Shown: positions 16,493 through 25,409 of the stretch, in pieces
Layout: each line of letters opens with the position of its first letter
Position numbering within the stretch: the stretch's first letter is position 1
The notes under the pieces: model-generated
Seen by the model: the letters and a program-made list of their open reading frames with translations, nothing else
Database searches by the model: none
Told to the model about the DNA's origin: nothing
Translations under genes and position numbers: made by a program
Assembly (NCBI RefSeq): GCF_029626145.1
Contig: NZ_JARUBJ010000002.1
Location: 5,119,501-5,183,500 of the forward strand
Direction of reading: 5' to 3'
DNA: 64,000 nucleotides
DNA from: Micromonospora sp. WMMD961
Lineage (GTDB): Bacteria > Actinomycetota > Actinomycetes > Mycobacteriales > Micromonosporaceae

Positions 16493-17842
16493 GTGCCCAA
16501 CGAGCAGCTCCGGCGGATGGACGCCTTCACCTTCCCGTCCTACTCGATCGACTTCGCCACCGGCGAGGTGTTGTTCGACTACACCCTGACCGGTCCGGCC
16601 GGTGAGCAGCGGTTCACCGAGGTGATCACCCTTCCGCTGCCGGCGGAGCCGCCCTCGGACGAGACGGTGGCGACTCTCAACCGGGTGCTGGAGGTGCTGC
16701 ACCTCGTCGCCGGCGTCAGCTACTACAAGGCGGCCGCGCCGCCCCGCCTCGTGCTGCCGGCGCCGTTGGGCGCGGCCACCGTCGACTACGTCACGGCCAT
16801 CTACACCAAGGGCCTCGCGGAGTACGCGTACCGCAACCAGCTGCCGCACGTGCTCCAGCTGCGCCCGGAGGTGCCGGCCGGCTCGCCGGAGCCTCCCCGG
16901 GTGTACGACGACTCCGACCGTCGTCCCCTCTCCGCGGTGGGTGGCGGCAAAGACTCGATCGTCAGCCTGGAGGCGCTTCGTCGCGCCGAGCTGGACCCGG
17001 TGCCGTTCTCGGTCAACCCGAACCACGTGATCGTCGCGGTGAACGAGGCGTCCGGGCTGACTCCGCTGGCCGCCCGGCGGCGCATCGACCCGGTGTTGTT
17101 CGACTTGAACAGGGCTGGTGCCCTGAACGGGCACATTCCGGTCACGGCGATCAACTCGCTGATCGCGGTGGCCACCGCCGTGCTGCACGGGCTGGGCCCG
17201 GTGGTGATGTCCAACGAGCGCTCGGCGTCCGACCCGAACCTGGTCTGGGACGGCCACGAGATCAACCACCAGTGGTCCAAGGGTGTCGAGGCGGAAGGGC
17301 TGCTGCGGGGGGCGTTGGCCGAGCACGCCGGCCTGACCGAGCCGTACTTCTCGCTGCTGCGGTCATTGTCGGAGCTGCACATCGCACGACTGTTCGCCGA
17401 GATCACCCGGTACGACGACGTGGTGACCAGTTGCAACGCCGCTTTCAAGTTGCACGACGCGAGCGAGCGCTGGTGCCGCGACTGCCCGAAGTGCCGCTTC
17501 GTCTTCCTGGCCATGGCGCCGTTCATGCCGCGTGAGCGGGTCACCCACATCTTCGGCGGTGACCTGCTCGCCGACCCGGAGCAGATCCCCGGCTACCGCG
17601 AGCTGCTGGGTGTGGACGGGCACAAGCCGTTCGAGTGCGTCGGCGAGGTCGAGGAGTCGGTGGTGGCCCTCGGCCTGCTCGCCGAACAGGAGCAGTGGCG
17701 CGACGCCCCGGTGATCCAAGCCCTGGTGGAGGCGGTCCCCGCAACAGCCTGGTCCGCAGTAGCGACGTCGGATGTCTTCACCCCGGGCGGCCCCAACCAC
17801 ATCCCCCCGACCTACGCAAAAGCCCTGACCTCCCTCACCTAA
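16493..17842 (+). CDS. murL: MurL-type UDP-MurNAc-L-Ala-L-Glu epimerase
   Basis: About 449 aa from GTG 16493. ATG 16517 is the alternative. The N-terminal part gives way to an ATP-binding PP-loop-like motif, SAVGGGKDSIVSLEAL, and a later Cys pair WCRDCPKCRFVFL. These features and the length match MurL, described in Xanthomonas, which inverts the terminal L-Glu of UDP-MurNAc-L-Ala-L-Glu to D-Glu using ATP. Paired with murD2 it gives a route to D-Glu in peptidoglycan that does not need MurI glutamate racemase. Assignment is by recognised family features and pairing. It is followed by the repeat-rich gap to 18367. Confidence 0.83.
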   Translation: MPNEQLRRMDAFTFPSYSIDFATGEVLFDYTLTGPAGEQRFTEVITLPLPAEPPSDETVATLNRVLEVLHLVAGVSYYKAAAPPRLVLPAPLGAATVDYVTAIYTKGLAEYAYRNQLPHVLQLRPEVPAGSPEPPRVYDDSDRRPLSAVGGGKDSIVSLEALRRAELDPVPFSVNPNHVIVAVNEASGLTPLAARRRIDPVLFDLNRAGALNGHIPVTAINSLIAVATAVLHGLGPVVMSNERSASDPNLVWDGHEINHQWSKGVEAEGLLRGALAEHAGLTEPYFSLLRSLSELHIARLFAEITRYDDVVTSCNAAFKLHDASERWCRDCPKCRFVFLAMAPFMPRERVTHIFGGDLLADPEQIPGYRELLGVDGHKPFECVGEVEESVVALGLLAEQEQWRDAPVIQALVEAVPATAWSAVATSDVFTPGGPNHIPPTYAKALTSLT

Positions 17843-17918
17843 CTCGGAGGACCTACTTCCTCCCGGTTACGGCCTCTGCGCCGGTCAGGGCAACAAGGAC
17901 GAGCTCTCGCCCGGCCCG

Positions 17919-17963
17919 CCCCGCCCCGCCCCGCCCCGCCCCGCCCCGCCCCGCCCCGCCCCG
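17919..17963. repeat. CCCCG pentanucleotide array, nine units
   Basis: Nine uninterrupted CCCCG units follow a partial unit at 17915-17918, just downstream of murL. The G/C strand asymmetry makes it a candidate for slippage and for non-B DNA. It is noncoding between convergent genes. Confidence 0.9.
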
Positions 17964-18080
17964 GGGAGTGTGTCGCTGCTCCTTTGGAGCTGATGTCGTA
18001 GACGAATCGGGGCTTGGTCGACCCCAACCCAACCCGAGCAGTCCCGACCCGAGCCGGCCTGGCCCGGCCCGGCCGAGCCG

Positions 18081-18120
18081 AGCCGAGCGGAGCCGAGCGG
18101 AGCCGAGCGGAGCCGAGCGA
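18081..18120. repeat. Four tandem 10-bp units agccgagcgg
   Basis: Four units (the last ends in a instead of g) are preceded by shorter gagcc repeats from about 18074. Lies in the same noncoding gap as the pentanucleotide array. Confidence 0.85.
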
Positions 18121-18185
18121 TTCGTTCACGGCATCAACTCCATAGCGTGCCGGACGCACATGCCCCACCCCGCAAGGCTGGCCCC

Positions 18186-18272
18186 GCCCGCGTCGATCAT
18201 CGCCTTACGGTGGGCGCAATAGGCGGTTTCGCGACTTTTGCACGCCACCACAACTCCATGATCGACGCGGGC
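18186..18272. repeat. Palindromic intergenic repeat (cgtcgatcat family)
   Basis: The outer arms gcccgcgtcgatcat (18186-18200) and its exact complement (18258-18272) enclose a second, imperfect inverted segment. The right arm carries caccacaactccatgatcgac, also present at 40135-40155 (here split over 18247-18267), so these are two members of one repeat family. It is noncoding and lies upstream of the PucR gene's 3' end. The remaining bases 18273-18367 are G/C-rich tandem units of about 24-30 bp containing ggtggcggcgcgggc. Confidence 0.75.
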
Positions 18273-18367
18273 ACGGGCGAGGGCCGTCGTGGCGGCGCGG
18301 GCCTGGGCCAGGGTGGCGGCGCGGGCACGGGCGAAGGCCAGGGTGGCGGCGCGGGCGCGGGCGGGAC

Positions 18368-20206
18368 TCAGGGGGCTCGGACTGCTTCCAGGGCTAGCAG
18401 GGCTACGTGTAGGGAGAGGCTGGCCTCTACCGAATCGAGGTCCACGTCCAGGATTCGGGCGATGCGGGCCAGGCGTTCGTAGAAGGCCGGTCGGGACAGG
18501 TGGGCGGCGGCGGCACCGGCCGACTTGTTGCGGCCCTGCTCCAAATACGCACGCAGCGTGTCGAGTAGCTGCTCCCGCGGGTGACGGGCGTCGTACTCCA
18601 GCAGGGCGCCGAGCTCGCGCTCCACGAAGGTCTGCAACCGGGGCTCGTCGCGCAGCAGGTGCAGCAGCCCGGCAAGGCCGACGTGCGGGAGCCGGAAGAT
18701 CGGCAGGTCACGCCGGTCCCGGCGGGCCGCCTCGGCGATCTGCCGCGCCTCGACCAGCGACCGTCGTGCCTCCCGCAGGTTGCTCACCCCGGATCCGGCA
18801 GCCACGATCACCCCACCCGGAACACCGCCGGCACCCCGGAACGGTTCCGCACCCGATGCCACCCGAGCGGCCTCGACACCGAACCCGACCCTGGAGGGGT
18901 TCACACCGAACGCCGAACGGGACACGTCCGCGCCGGACGCCGGACGGGACGCCTCAGCGCCGGACGTGGCCCGGCCGGTGCCGGCGTCGAGGCGTACCCG
19001 ACGTAGTGCGCTTGCGAACGCGGACAGCGCGCGGTCCTCGGCGGCCGGGTCGGTCAGCGCCAGCAGAACGCCCACCGAGTTGTCGTCGACCGCGCTGGTC
19101 AGCGCAGTCAGTTTCGCCTCCCGCAGCGCCTGGCCGACCGCCTCGGAAAGGTCACGCAACCGGGCCTGAGCTGCCTCCGGCCCGCTCTCGGAGACCAGGT
19201 CCTCGGCCCGGTGTCGGACCATCACGCCGACCAGGTGCCGGCGGTCGAGCACCACCCCGAGCGCCTTGGCCCGCAACGCGACCTCGTCCACCGGCCGGGA
19301 GTGGTCGAGCAGCGCGGTGAGCAGGGTGCGGTGGATCTGCCGCTCCAGCCCCTCGGCGTCGCGCCGGATCAGTCGGCCCAGCGCGAGGGTGGAGGCGGCC
19401 CGTTCGATGAGAATGGTCAGCCGGGTGGGCGGGCCGGCGGTCGGTTCGCCGGACCGGGCGGTGGGAACGTCGCCGCTGGCCGGCCAGCGCAGCAGCAGCC
19501 GCCCCCAGTCCTGACCTCGCGCCCCGACGGAGGTGACCAGCCAACCGCTGTCCGGGTCGTACGCGGTGCGCCCGGCCAGCCGGATCCGCCGGGAGTGTTG
19601 CTCCCAGCCGTCGAGCAGCAGTTCGGCGCTCTCGCCCGCAGGGTCGTACCCGAGCACCTGCCGGGACAGGTTCTCCAGCACCACCGGGCACCCGGACAGC
19701 TCGGCGGCCTGCCGGATGACCTCGGCGGTGTCGGCGCCCTCGACGGACAGGTCGTTGAAGCGCTGGTGGATCTCCTCGGTGGCGCGCAGCTCGGTGAGCT
19801 GCGCGTCGACGATCAGCGCGTGCACCGCCTCGGTGATCCGCACGAACGGGGTGGCCCGGCGCAGCTCCACCAGGGGAAGTCCGCGCCGGTCGGCGGCGGC
19901 GACCATCACCCGGGGCACCCCGCTGAGGTAGCGGCGACCCAGCTCGACGACGAGCCCGGAGACGCCGACGTCGGCCAGGTCGCCGATGAACGCGCGCAGC
20001 CCCGCGTCGTCCCCGGGCAGGCCGATGCCGGTGGTGAGTACCAGCTCGCCGCCGCCGAGCAGAGTGGCGATGTCCGGCACCTCGGCGATGTGTATCCACC
20101 GCACGGGTCGGTCCAGCCCCGCGTCTCCGGCGACCACACGCGGCGCACCGTGGCGGACGGGGTCCAGGGCGAGGACCTCACGGACGGTAGGGAACACGGC
20201 CGCCAC
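18368..20206 (-). CDS. PucR-family transcriptional regulator
   Basis: 612 aa. The N-terminal PucR domain (VREVLALDPVRHGAPRVVAG, then RWIHIAEVPD) is followed by a GAF/GGDEF-like middle. A C-terminal helix-turn-helix ends in LDTLRAYLEQGRNKSAGAAA and HLSRPAFYERLARI. Relatives control purine or amino-acid catabolism genes. Nothing in the neighbourhood reveals the ligand. Odd feature: residues 415-459, just before the DNA-binding part, are five tandem 9-residue repeats ((S/F)G(A/V)xxxRxx), an insertion I do not expect in the family. The stop is next to repeat DNA and no terminator is evident. Confidence 0.88.
   Translation of the reverse strand: MAAVFPTVREVLALDPVRHGAPRVVAGDAGLDRPVRWIHIAEVPDIATLLGGGELVLTTGIGLPGDDAGLRAFIGDLADVGVSGLVVELGRRYLSGVPRVMVAAADRRGLPLVELRRATPFVRITEAVHALIVDAQLTELRATEEIHQRFNDLSVEGADTAEVIRQAAELSGCPVVLENLSRQVLGYDPAGESAELLLDGWEQHSRRIRLAGRTAYDPDSGWLVTSVGARGQDWGRLLLRWPASGDVPTARSGEPTAGPPTRLTILIERAASTLALGRLIRRDAEGLERQIHRTLLTALLDHSRPVDEVALRAKALGVVLDRRHLVGVMVRHRAEDLVSESGPEAAQARLRDLSEAVGQALREAKLTALTSAVDDNSVGVLLALTDPAAEDRALSAFASALRRVRLDAGTGRATSGAEASRPASGADVSRSAFGVNPSRVGFGVEAARVASGAEPFRGAGGVPGGVIVAAGSGVSNLREARRSLVEARQIAEAARRDRRDLPIFRLPHVGLAGLLHLLRDEPRLQTFVERELGALLEYDARHPREQLLDTLRAYLEQGRNKSAGAAAAHLSRPAFYERLARIARILDVDLDSVEASLSLHVALLALEAVRAP
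18830..18964 (-). repeat. Five 27-bp in-frame repeats within the PucR gene
   Basis: The units encode SGAEASRPA, SGADVSRSA, FGVNPSRVG, FGVEAARVA and SGAEPFRGA, 45 residues in all. The period is exactly 27 bp, so copy number can change without breaking the frame. It lies between the central and helix-turn-helix parts. Confidence 0.9.
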
Positions 20207-20262
20207 GCTACCGTCCGTGACGCCGGATCTCGAACAGCGGGCGGCGACGTGGGTGCGCCGGC

Positions 20263-21717
20263 CTAGTCGACGCCGAACTCCATGGCGGCGCGGTCGAGCG
20301 CCTCGTCCTCGGCGGAGGCGACGCCCCGGGAGGCGATGGCTTCCGCGCCGCCCTCCGGCATGGCGCCGATCAGCCCGGTCGAAGCCGCTTGAGCGGCGCC
20401 GATCACCCGCTGCGGGGCCGCACCACCACCGACCATGCCCAGGGAGGCGTACTGCTCCAGCTTCGCCCGCGAGTCGGCGATGTCCAGGTTACGCATGGTG
20501 AGCTGGCCGATCCGGTCCGACGGGCCGAACGCCGAGTCCTCGGTGCGCTCCATCGACAGCTTGTCCGGGTGGTAGCTGAACGCGGGACCGGTGGTGTCCA
20601 GGATCGAGTAGTCCTCGCCCCGGCGCAGCCGCAACGTCACCTCTCCGGTGACGGCGGTGCCGACCCAGCGCTGCAACGACTCGCGCAGCATCAGCGCCTG
20701 CGGGTCCAGCCAGCGGCCCTCGTACATCAGCCGGCCGAGGCGGCGACCCTCGTTGTGGTAGTTGGCCAGGGTGTCCTCGTTGTGGATGGCGTTGACCAGC
20801 CGCTCGTACGCGGCGTGCAACAGCGCCATGCCGGGTGCCTCGTAGATGCCCCGGCTCTTGGCCTCGATGATCCGGTTCTCGATCTGGTCCGACATGCCCA
20901 GGCCGTGCCGGCCGCCGATGGCGTTGGCCTCCAGCACCAGGTCGACGGCGCTGCCGAACTCCTTGCCGTTGATCGTCACCGGGCGGCCCTGGTCGAAGCC
21001 GATGGTGACGTCCTCGGTCGGGATCTCCACCGACGGGTCCCAGAACCGGACTCCCATGATCGGGTTGACCGTCTCGATGCCGGTGTCGAGGTGCTCCAGG
21101 GTCTTCGCCTCGTGCGTGGCGCCCCAGATGTTGGCGTCGGTCGAGTAGGCCTTCTCGGTGCTGTCCCGGTAGGGCAGGCCGCGCTCCAGCAGCCACTCCG
21201 ACATCTCCTTACGCCCACCCAGCTCGGTGACGAAGGCGGTGTCGAGCCACGGCTTGTAGATGCGCAGCATCGGGTTGGCCAGCAGGCCGTACCGGTAGAA
21301 CCGCTCGATGTCGTTGCCCTTGAACGTCGAGCCGTCGCCCCAGATCTGGACGTCGTCGGAGATCATCGCCCGGACCAGCAGGGTCCCGGTGACGGCCCGG
21401 CCCAGCGGTGTGGTGTTGAAGTACGCCCGCCCGCCCGAGCGAATGTGGAAGGCGCCGCAGGTCAACGCCGCAAGGCCCTCCTCGACCAGGGCGGCGCGGC
21501 AGTCGACCAGGCGGCCCAACTCGGCACCGTAGCTGAGCGCACGACCGGGCACCGAGGCGATGTCGGGCTCGTCGTACTGGCCGATGTCGGCGGTGTAGGC
21601 GCAGGGGATCGCGCCCTTGTCGCGCATCCACGCGACAGCGACCGAGGTGTCGAGGCCGCCGGAGAAGGCGATGCCGACACGTTCGCCGGTGGGCAGGGAG
21701 GTGAGAACCTTGGACAC
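20263..21717 (-). CDS. argG: Argininosuccinate synthase
   Basis: Joins citrulline and aspartate with ATP in arginine synthesis. 484 aa from GTG 21717. The N-terminal PP-loop reads VGIAFSGGLDTSVAV. The long form with MSEWLLERGLPYRDSTEKAY and a C-terminal extension matches the E. coli-type (type 2) ArgG rather than the short 400-residue form usual in many actinobacteria. Upstream are a near-consensus -10 (CATAAT) exactly six bases before the GTG and ARG-box-like half sites. The frame is open beyond the start but without similarity. The other arg genes are not in the window, so argG is isolated. Confidence 0.95.
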   Translation of the reverse strand: MSKVLTSLPTGERVGIAFSGGLDTSVAVAWMRDKGAIPCAYTADIGQYDEPDIASVPGRALSYGAELGRLVDCRAALVEEGLAALTCGAFHIRSGGRAYFNTTPLGRAVTGTLLVRAMISDDVQIWGDGSTFKGNDIERFYRYGLLANPMLRIYKPWLDTAFVTELGGRKEMSEWLLERGLPYRDSTEKAYSTDANIWGATHEAKTLEHLDTGIETVNPIMGVRFWDPSVEIPTEDVTIGFDQGRPVTINGKEFGSAVDLVLEANAIGGRHGLGMSDQIENRIIEAKSRGIYEAPGMALLHAAYERLVNAIHNEDTLANYHNEGRRLGRLMYEGRWLDPQALMLRESLQRWVGTAVTGEVTLRLRRGEDYSILDTTGPAFSYHPDKLSMERTEDSAFGPSDRIGQLTMRNLDIADSRAKLEQYASLGMVGGGAAPQRVIGAAQAASTGLIGAMPEGGAEAIASRGVASAEDEALDRAAMEFGVD

Positions 21718-21723
21718 GGGAAA

Positions 21724-21752
21724 ATTATGCAATAGAACGTATGGGCATGCAA
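21724..21752 (-). promoter_or_regulatory. argG promoter with ARG-box-like half sites
   Basis: Read on the minus strand, ttgcatgccc (21752-21743) and ttgcataat (21732-21724) are two TTGCAT half sites. The second contains the CATAAT -10 element (21729-21724), six bases from the GTG start. Binding of ArgR here would block the promoter directly. The spacing and symmetry are imperfect, so this is a candidate only. Confidence 0.55.
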
Positions 21753-21763
21753 GTCGAAGCCGA

Positions 21764-22585
21764 CTACTCGCTGTCGCCCGGCGGGTCGTCGCGACCCAGC
21801 TCCCAGAACGCCACCGCCGCCGCAGCGGCAACGTTCAGCGAGTCGACACCGCGCCGCATCGGGAGGACCACCCGCACGTCGCTGGCCGACTGGGCCGCCG
21901 CGGTGAGGCCGGGGCCCTCTGCTCCGAGCAGCAGCGCCGCCCGCTCGCGCTGCGCCGGGGTCAACCGCTGCATGGGTACGGCGTCCGGCGCGGGCGTCAT
22001 GGCGAGCACCGTGAAGCCGGCCTCCCGCACCTGGTCCAGGCCCGCCGGCCAGCGATCGAGCTTGGCGTACGGCACCGCGAACACCTCCCCCATGCTGACC
22101 CGCACGCTGCGCCGGTACAGCGGGTCGGCACAGGTCGGCGACAGCAGCACCGCGTCGATGCCGAGCGCGGCGGCACCCCGGAAGATCGCCCCGAGGTTGG
22201 TGTGGTTGTTGACGTCCTCCAGGATCACGACCCGGCGCGCGGCGGCGAGCACCTCGGTCGCCGTCGGCAGCGACCGGCGGTGGAACGACGCCAGCACCCC
22301 CCGGTGTACGTGGAAACCGGTGGCCTGTTGCAGCACGTCCTGGGTCGCGGCGTAGACCGGCGCGTCGCCGGTGTCCAGGTCGGCGAGTTGGTCGATCCGT
22401 TTGGCGTCGACCAGATACGAGCGGGCCGGGTAGCCCGCGCGCAGCGCCCGGCGCAGCACCAGCTCCCCCTCGGCGATGAAAAGTCCGTGCGGCGGTTCCC
22501 AGCGGGTGCGCAGCTCGACGTCGGTGAGCGCTCGGTAGTCGGCGATCCGGTCGTCGTCAGGGTCGGTGATCTGGTGGACGGGCAC
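21764..22585 (-). CDS. SpoU/TrmH-family RNA 2'-O-methyltransferase
   Basis: SPOUT-fold methyltransferase, 273 aa. The N-terminal substrate-binding part ends near residue 110. The C-terminal knot has the three family motifs: VVILEDVNNHTNLGAIFR (motif 1), ALLLGAEGPGL (motif 2) and VVLPMRRGVDSLNVAAAAAV (motif 3). It modifies rRNA or tRNA, exact site unknown. GTG 22585 was chosen for a CAGAAT -10-like hexamer six bases upstream, and the open frame beyond it overlaps the divergent gene. It is divergent from the ThDP enzyme gene across 118 bp and ends close to argG's promoter. Confidence 0.9.
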   Translation of the reverse strand: MPVHQITDPDDDRIADYRALTDVELRTRWEPPHGLFIAEGELVLRRALRAGYPARSYLVDAKRIDQLADLDTGDAPVYAATQDVLQQATGFHVHRGVLASFHRRSLPTATEVLAAARRVVILEDVNNHTNLGAIFRGAAALGIDAVLLSPTCADPLYRRSVRVSMGEVFAVPYAKLDRWPAGLDQVREAGFTVLAMTPAPDAVPMQRLTPAQRERAALLLGAEGPGLTAAAQSASDVRVVLPMRRGVDSLNVAAAAAVAFWELGRDDPPGDSE

Positions 22586-22703
22586 CCGACGATTCTGCCG
22601 GACGGCGAGCCTCCCACTCCGACGCCCGCCAGTCGGGGTGTTTTGCCCCGGGAAGAAGGGGAATGACCGGCGTAACAGGGATCCGACGGGAAGGACCAGC
22701 CAG

Positions 22704-24551
22704 GTGAGCACGGACCACACGGCACCGCACCAAGCGGGCGCTCTGCCCCGGCACCCGACCGTCGCCGACCACATCGTGTCGCGACTGTTCAGCTGGGGCG
22801 TGCACCGCTACTTCGGCTTCCCCGGCGACGGCATCAACGGCATGACCTCCGCGTTGCAACGCACCAACGAGCGCGCCCAGTTCATCCAGGTACGCCACGA
22901 GGAGACCGCCGGTTTCGCCGCGTCCGCGCACGTCAAGTACGGCGGCGGCCCGCTGGGCTGCGCCCTCGTCACCAGCGGGCCGGGCGCCATCCACCTGCTC
23001 AACGGCCTGTACGACGCGAAGCTCGACCACCAGCCGGTGGTCGCCCTGGTCGGGCACACCGCGACCACCGCCGAAGGTGGCGGCTACTACCAGGAGGTCG
23101 ACCTGCTCGCCCTCTACAAGGACGTGGCGGCGGCCTTCCTGGCCCAGCTCGACCACCCCGCGCAGGTCCGGCACCTGGTCGACCGCGCGTGCCGCACCGC
23201 GCTGGCCCGACGTACCGTCACCGCCCTCGTCCTGCCCCTCGACATCCAGGACGAGCCGGCAGTCGTGGACCCGCCGCACGCCCACGGCTACTACCAGACC
23301 AGCAACGCGCCGAGCAGCACGCCGACAGTGCCGCCGGAGGCGGACGTACGCCGGGCCGCCGAGGTGCTGCGCGGCGGGCAGCGGGTGGCGATGCTGGTCG
23401 GGCAGGGCGCGCTCGGCGCGCGTGACGAGGTCCGTGAGATCGCCGACCGGCTCGGTGCCGGGGTGGCCACCGCCCTGCTCGGGTTCACCGCCGTCGACCA
23501 TCGCGAGCCGTGGGTGACCGGCGCGATCGGGTTGCTCGGCACCCGTCCGAGTTGGCAGCTCATGACCGGGTGCGACCGGCTACTGATCGTGGGCAGCAAC
23601 ATGCCGTACTCGGAGTTCTACCCGGAACCCGGACAGGCCCGCGCGGTACAGATCGACCTGGACGGCACCCAACTCGGGCTGCGGTACCCGACCGAGGTGA
23701 ACCTGACCGGCGACGCCCGCCCCACCCTGCGGGCGCTGCTGGACGAGCTGGGCCCCGGCCCCGCGCCGACCGCCTGGCGGGCGGAGATCGCCGAGGCGAC
23801 CTCGGCCTGGCGTCGGGTGCAACGCGACCTGGCCGAGCAGACCGCCGACCCGGTCAACCCGCAGTTGCTCTTCCACACCCTCAACGAACGGCTGCCCGAC
23901 GACGTGCTGCTCGCCGTCGACTGCGGCACCACCACCGCCTGGTACGCCCGACATATCCAGGTCCGCCCCGGGATGCTGGCCAGCCTGTCCGGCACGCTGC
24001 TGTCCATGGGCGGCGCCATGCCATACGCGCTGAGTGCCAAGTTCGCCCACCCGGACCGGCCGCTCGTCGCGCTGATCGGCGACGGCGCCATGCAGATGAA
24101 CGGGGTCAACGAGCTGATCACCGTGGCCAAGTACTGGCATAGCTGGGCCGACCCCCGGTTCGTGGTGCTCGTGCTCAACAACCGGGACCTGGCGTTCGTC
24201 AGCTGGGAACAGCGCTCCACCGAGGGGACGCCGATGTTCCCGGACAGCCAGCAGCTGCCAGACATCGCCTACCACCAGTGGGCGGAGGTGCTCGGGCTCC
24301 GCGGTGAGCTGGTCGACTCACCAGAGCAGGTGCCCGACGTGTGGGAGCGGGCGCTGACCGCCGACCGACCGGTGGTGATCAACGCCCTGGTCGACCCGGC
24401 CGAGTTGATGCTTCCGCCGCACTTCACCGCCGAGCAGGCCCGCAAGACCGCCGCGGCGGTACTGCGCGGCGACACCGACTGGGCCGGGATCGTCCGCCGC
24501 GGCCTACCGGCGACGCTCGCCAGCTACCGTCCCCGCCGCCGCAAGGGCTGA
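22704..24551 (+). CDS. Thiamine-diphosphate enzyme, pyruvate oxidase/dehydrogenase (quinone)-like
   Basis: 615 aa. Glu in VRHEETAGFAASAHVKY is the cofactor-activating residue of the N-terminal domain. The C-terminal ThDP motif begins GDGAMQMNGVNELITVAK and ends at NNRD. The middle domain carries VAMLVGQGALGA and LLIVGSNMPYSEF, as in POX-type enzymes. It is probably cytosolic or membrane-associated and decarboxylates pyruvate, either to acetate with electrons to quinone or oxygen, or as a related acetolactate-synthase-like enzyme. GTG 22704 has a gggaagga site 8 nt upstream. It stands alone, with no partner subunits. Confidence 0.83.
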   Translation: MSTDHTAPHQAGALPRHPTVADHIVSRLFSWGVHRYFGFPGDGINGMTSALQRTNERAQFIQVRHEETAGFAASAHVKYGGGPLGCALVTSGPGAIHLLNGLYDAKLDHQPVVALVGHTATTAEGGGYYQEVDLLALYKDVAAAFLAQLDHPAQVRHLVDRACRTALARRTVTALVLPLDIQDEPAVVDPPHAHGYYQTSNAPSSTPTVPPEADVRRAAEVLRGGQRVAMLVGQGALGARDEVREIADRLGAGVATALLGFTAVDHREPWVTGAIGLLGTRPSWQLMTGCDRLLIVGSNMPYSEFYPEPGQARAVQIDLDGTQLGLRYPTEVNLTGDARPTLRALLDELGPGPAPTAWRAEIAEATSAWRRVQRDLAEQTADPVNPQLLFHTLNERLPDDVLLAVDCGTTTAWYARHIQVRPGMLASLSGTLLSMGGAMPYALSAKFAHPDRPLVALIGDGAMQMNGVNELITVAKYWHSWADPRFVVLVLNNRDLAFVSWEQRSTEGTPMFPDSQQLPDIAYHQWAEVLGLRGELVDSPEQVPDVWERALTADRPVVINALVDPAELMLPPHFTAEQARKTAAAVLRGDTDWAGIVRRGLPATLASYRPRRRKG

Positions 24552-24663
24552 GCGGGGCGCCGCACCGATCCGGGATCTCCGACACATCGAAGGATTGCCC
24601 GTGATCGATCATGGGTACCTGGCTGTCTGCTCACCCACGGGGGGTGGCATAAGGGAGCCGACG

Positions 24664-25392
24664 ATGAGATCGACGACAATCAGACGAGGCCTGGTCGCTG
24701 TGGTGGCGATGGCGTTGCTGACCGGTTGCGGCGACGGAAACGGGGACGGCGGACAGCCGGCGTCGAATGCCCCGGCGGACAACGGTGTCGCCGCGCTCGC
24801 ACCGGACGAGGCGCTGCAACGCGCCACCACGGCGGTGAAGAACGCGAAGTCCTACCGCCTGGCCGGTGACATCGACAACGACGGCCAGAAGATGACCCTC
24901 GACTTCAAGATGACCGGCAGTGACCTGGCTGGTCAGGTGTCCACGACCGAGGGCACCGTGGAACTGCTCTCGGTGGCCGGCCAACAGTACATCCGGCCGG
25001 ACGAGAAGTTCTGGGCGAAGAACGCCGGCGCCCAGGCGTCGGGCGAGATCGTGAAACTGATGGGCGACAAGTGGGCCAAGGTCTCCGAGAAGGACGATTT
25101 CACCCAACTGTTCGACGTCGCCAACGTCGAACAGCTGCTCAAGCCCGACGGCACCATGACCAAGGGTGAGGCCAAGGAGATCGACGGCGTGAAAACCGTC
25201 GGCCTCGTGGACGGCGACAAGAACGGCACGCTCTACATCGCCACCACCGGTGAGCCGTACCCGGTCCGGATGGAGGGCGGTCAGGACGCGGCCGGCCAGA
25301 TCACGTTCAGCGATTTCGGCGCGACCTTCGACGAGCTGAAAGCGCCGGCGGCGGACCAGGTTGTCGACTTCGACCAGTTGAAGCGCGCGTAA
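24664..25392 (+). CDS. Secreted lipoprotein, LppX/LprG-like
   Basis: 242 aa, with a short signal peptide and lipobox LLTGC at about residue 22, so it should be attached to the outer face of the membrane. The body contains alternating strands typical of the LppX_LprAFG fold (SYRLAGDIDNDGQKMTLDFK, then YIRPDEKFWAK and YPVRMEG). Mycobacterial relatives carry lipids or lipoglycans, and the role here is unproven. A good AAGGGAG site precedes the ATG. It is monocistronic, ended by the strong hairpin at 25410-25446. Confidence 0.75.
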   Translation: MRSTTIRRGLVAVVAMALLTGCGDGNGDGGQPASNAPADNGVAALAPDEALQRATTAVKNAKSYRLAGDIDNDGQKMTLDFKMTGSDLAGQVSTTEGTVELLSVAGQQYIRPDEKFWAKNAGAQASGEIVKLMGDKWAKVSEKDDFTQLFDVANVEQLLKPDGTMTKGEAKEIDGVKTVGLVDGDKNGTLYIATTGEPYPVRMEGGQDAAGQITFSDFGATFDELKAPAADQVVDFDQLKRA

Positions 25393-25409
25393 CCCACCCG
25401 CACCGTTCG

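Noticed and set aside
15109..16605. 498-codon plus-strand frame over murD2
   Set aside because: Antisense shadow of a strong Mur ligase gene. No motif and no ribosome site.
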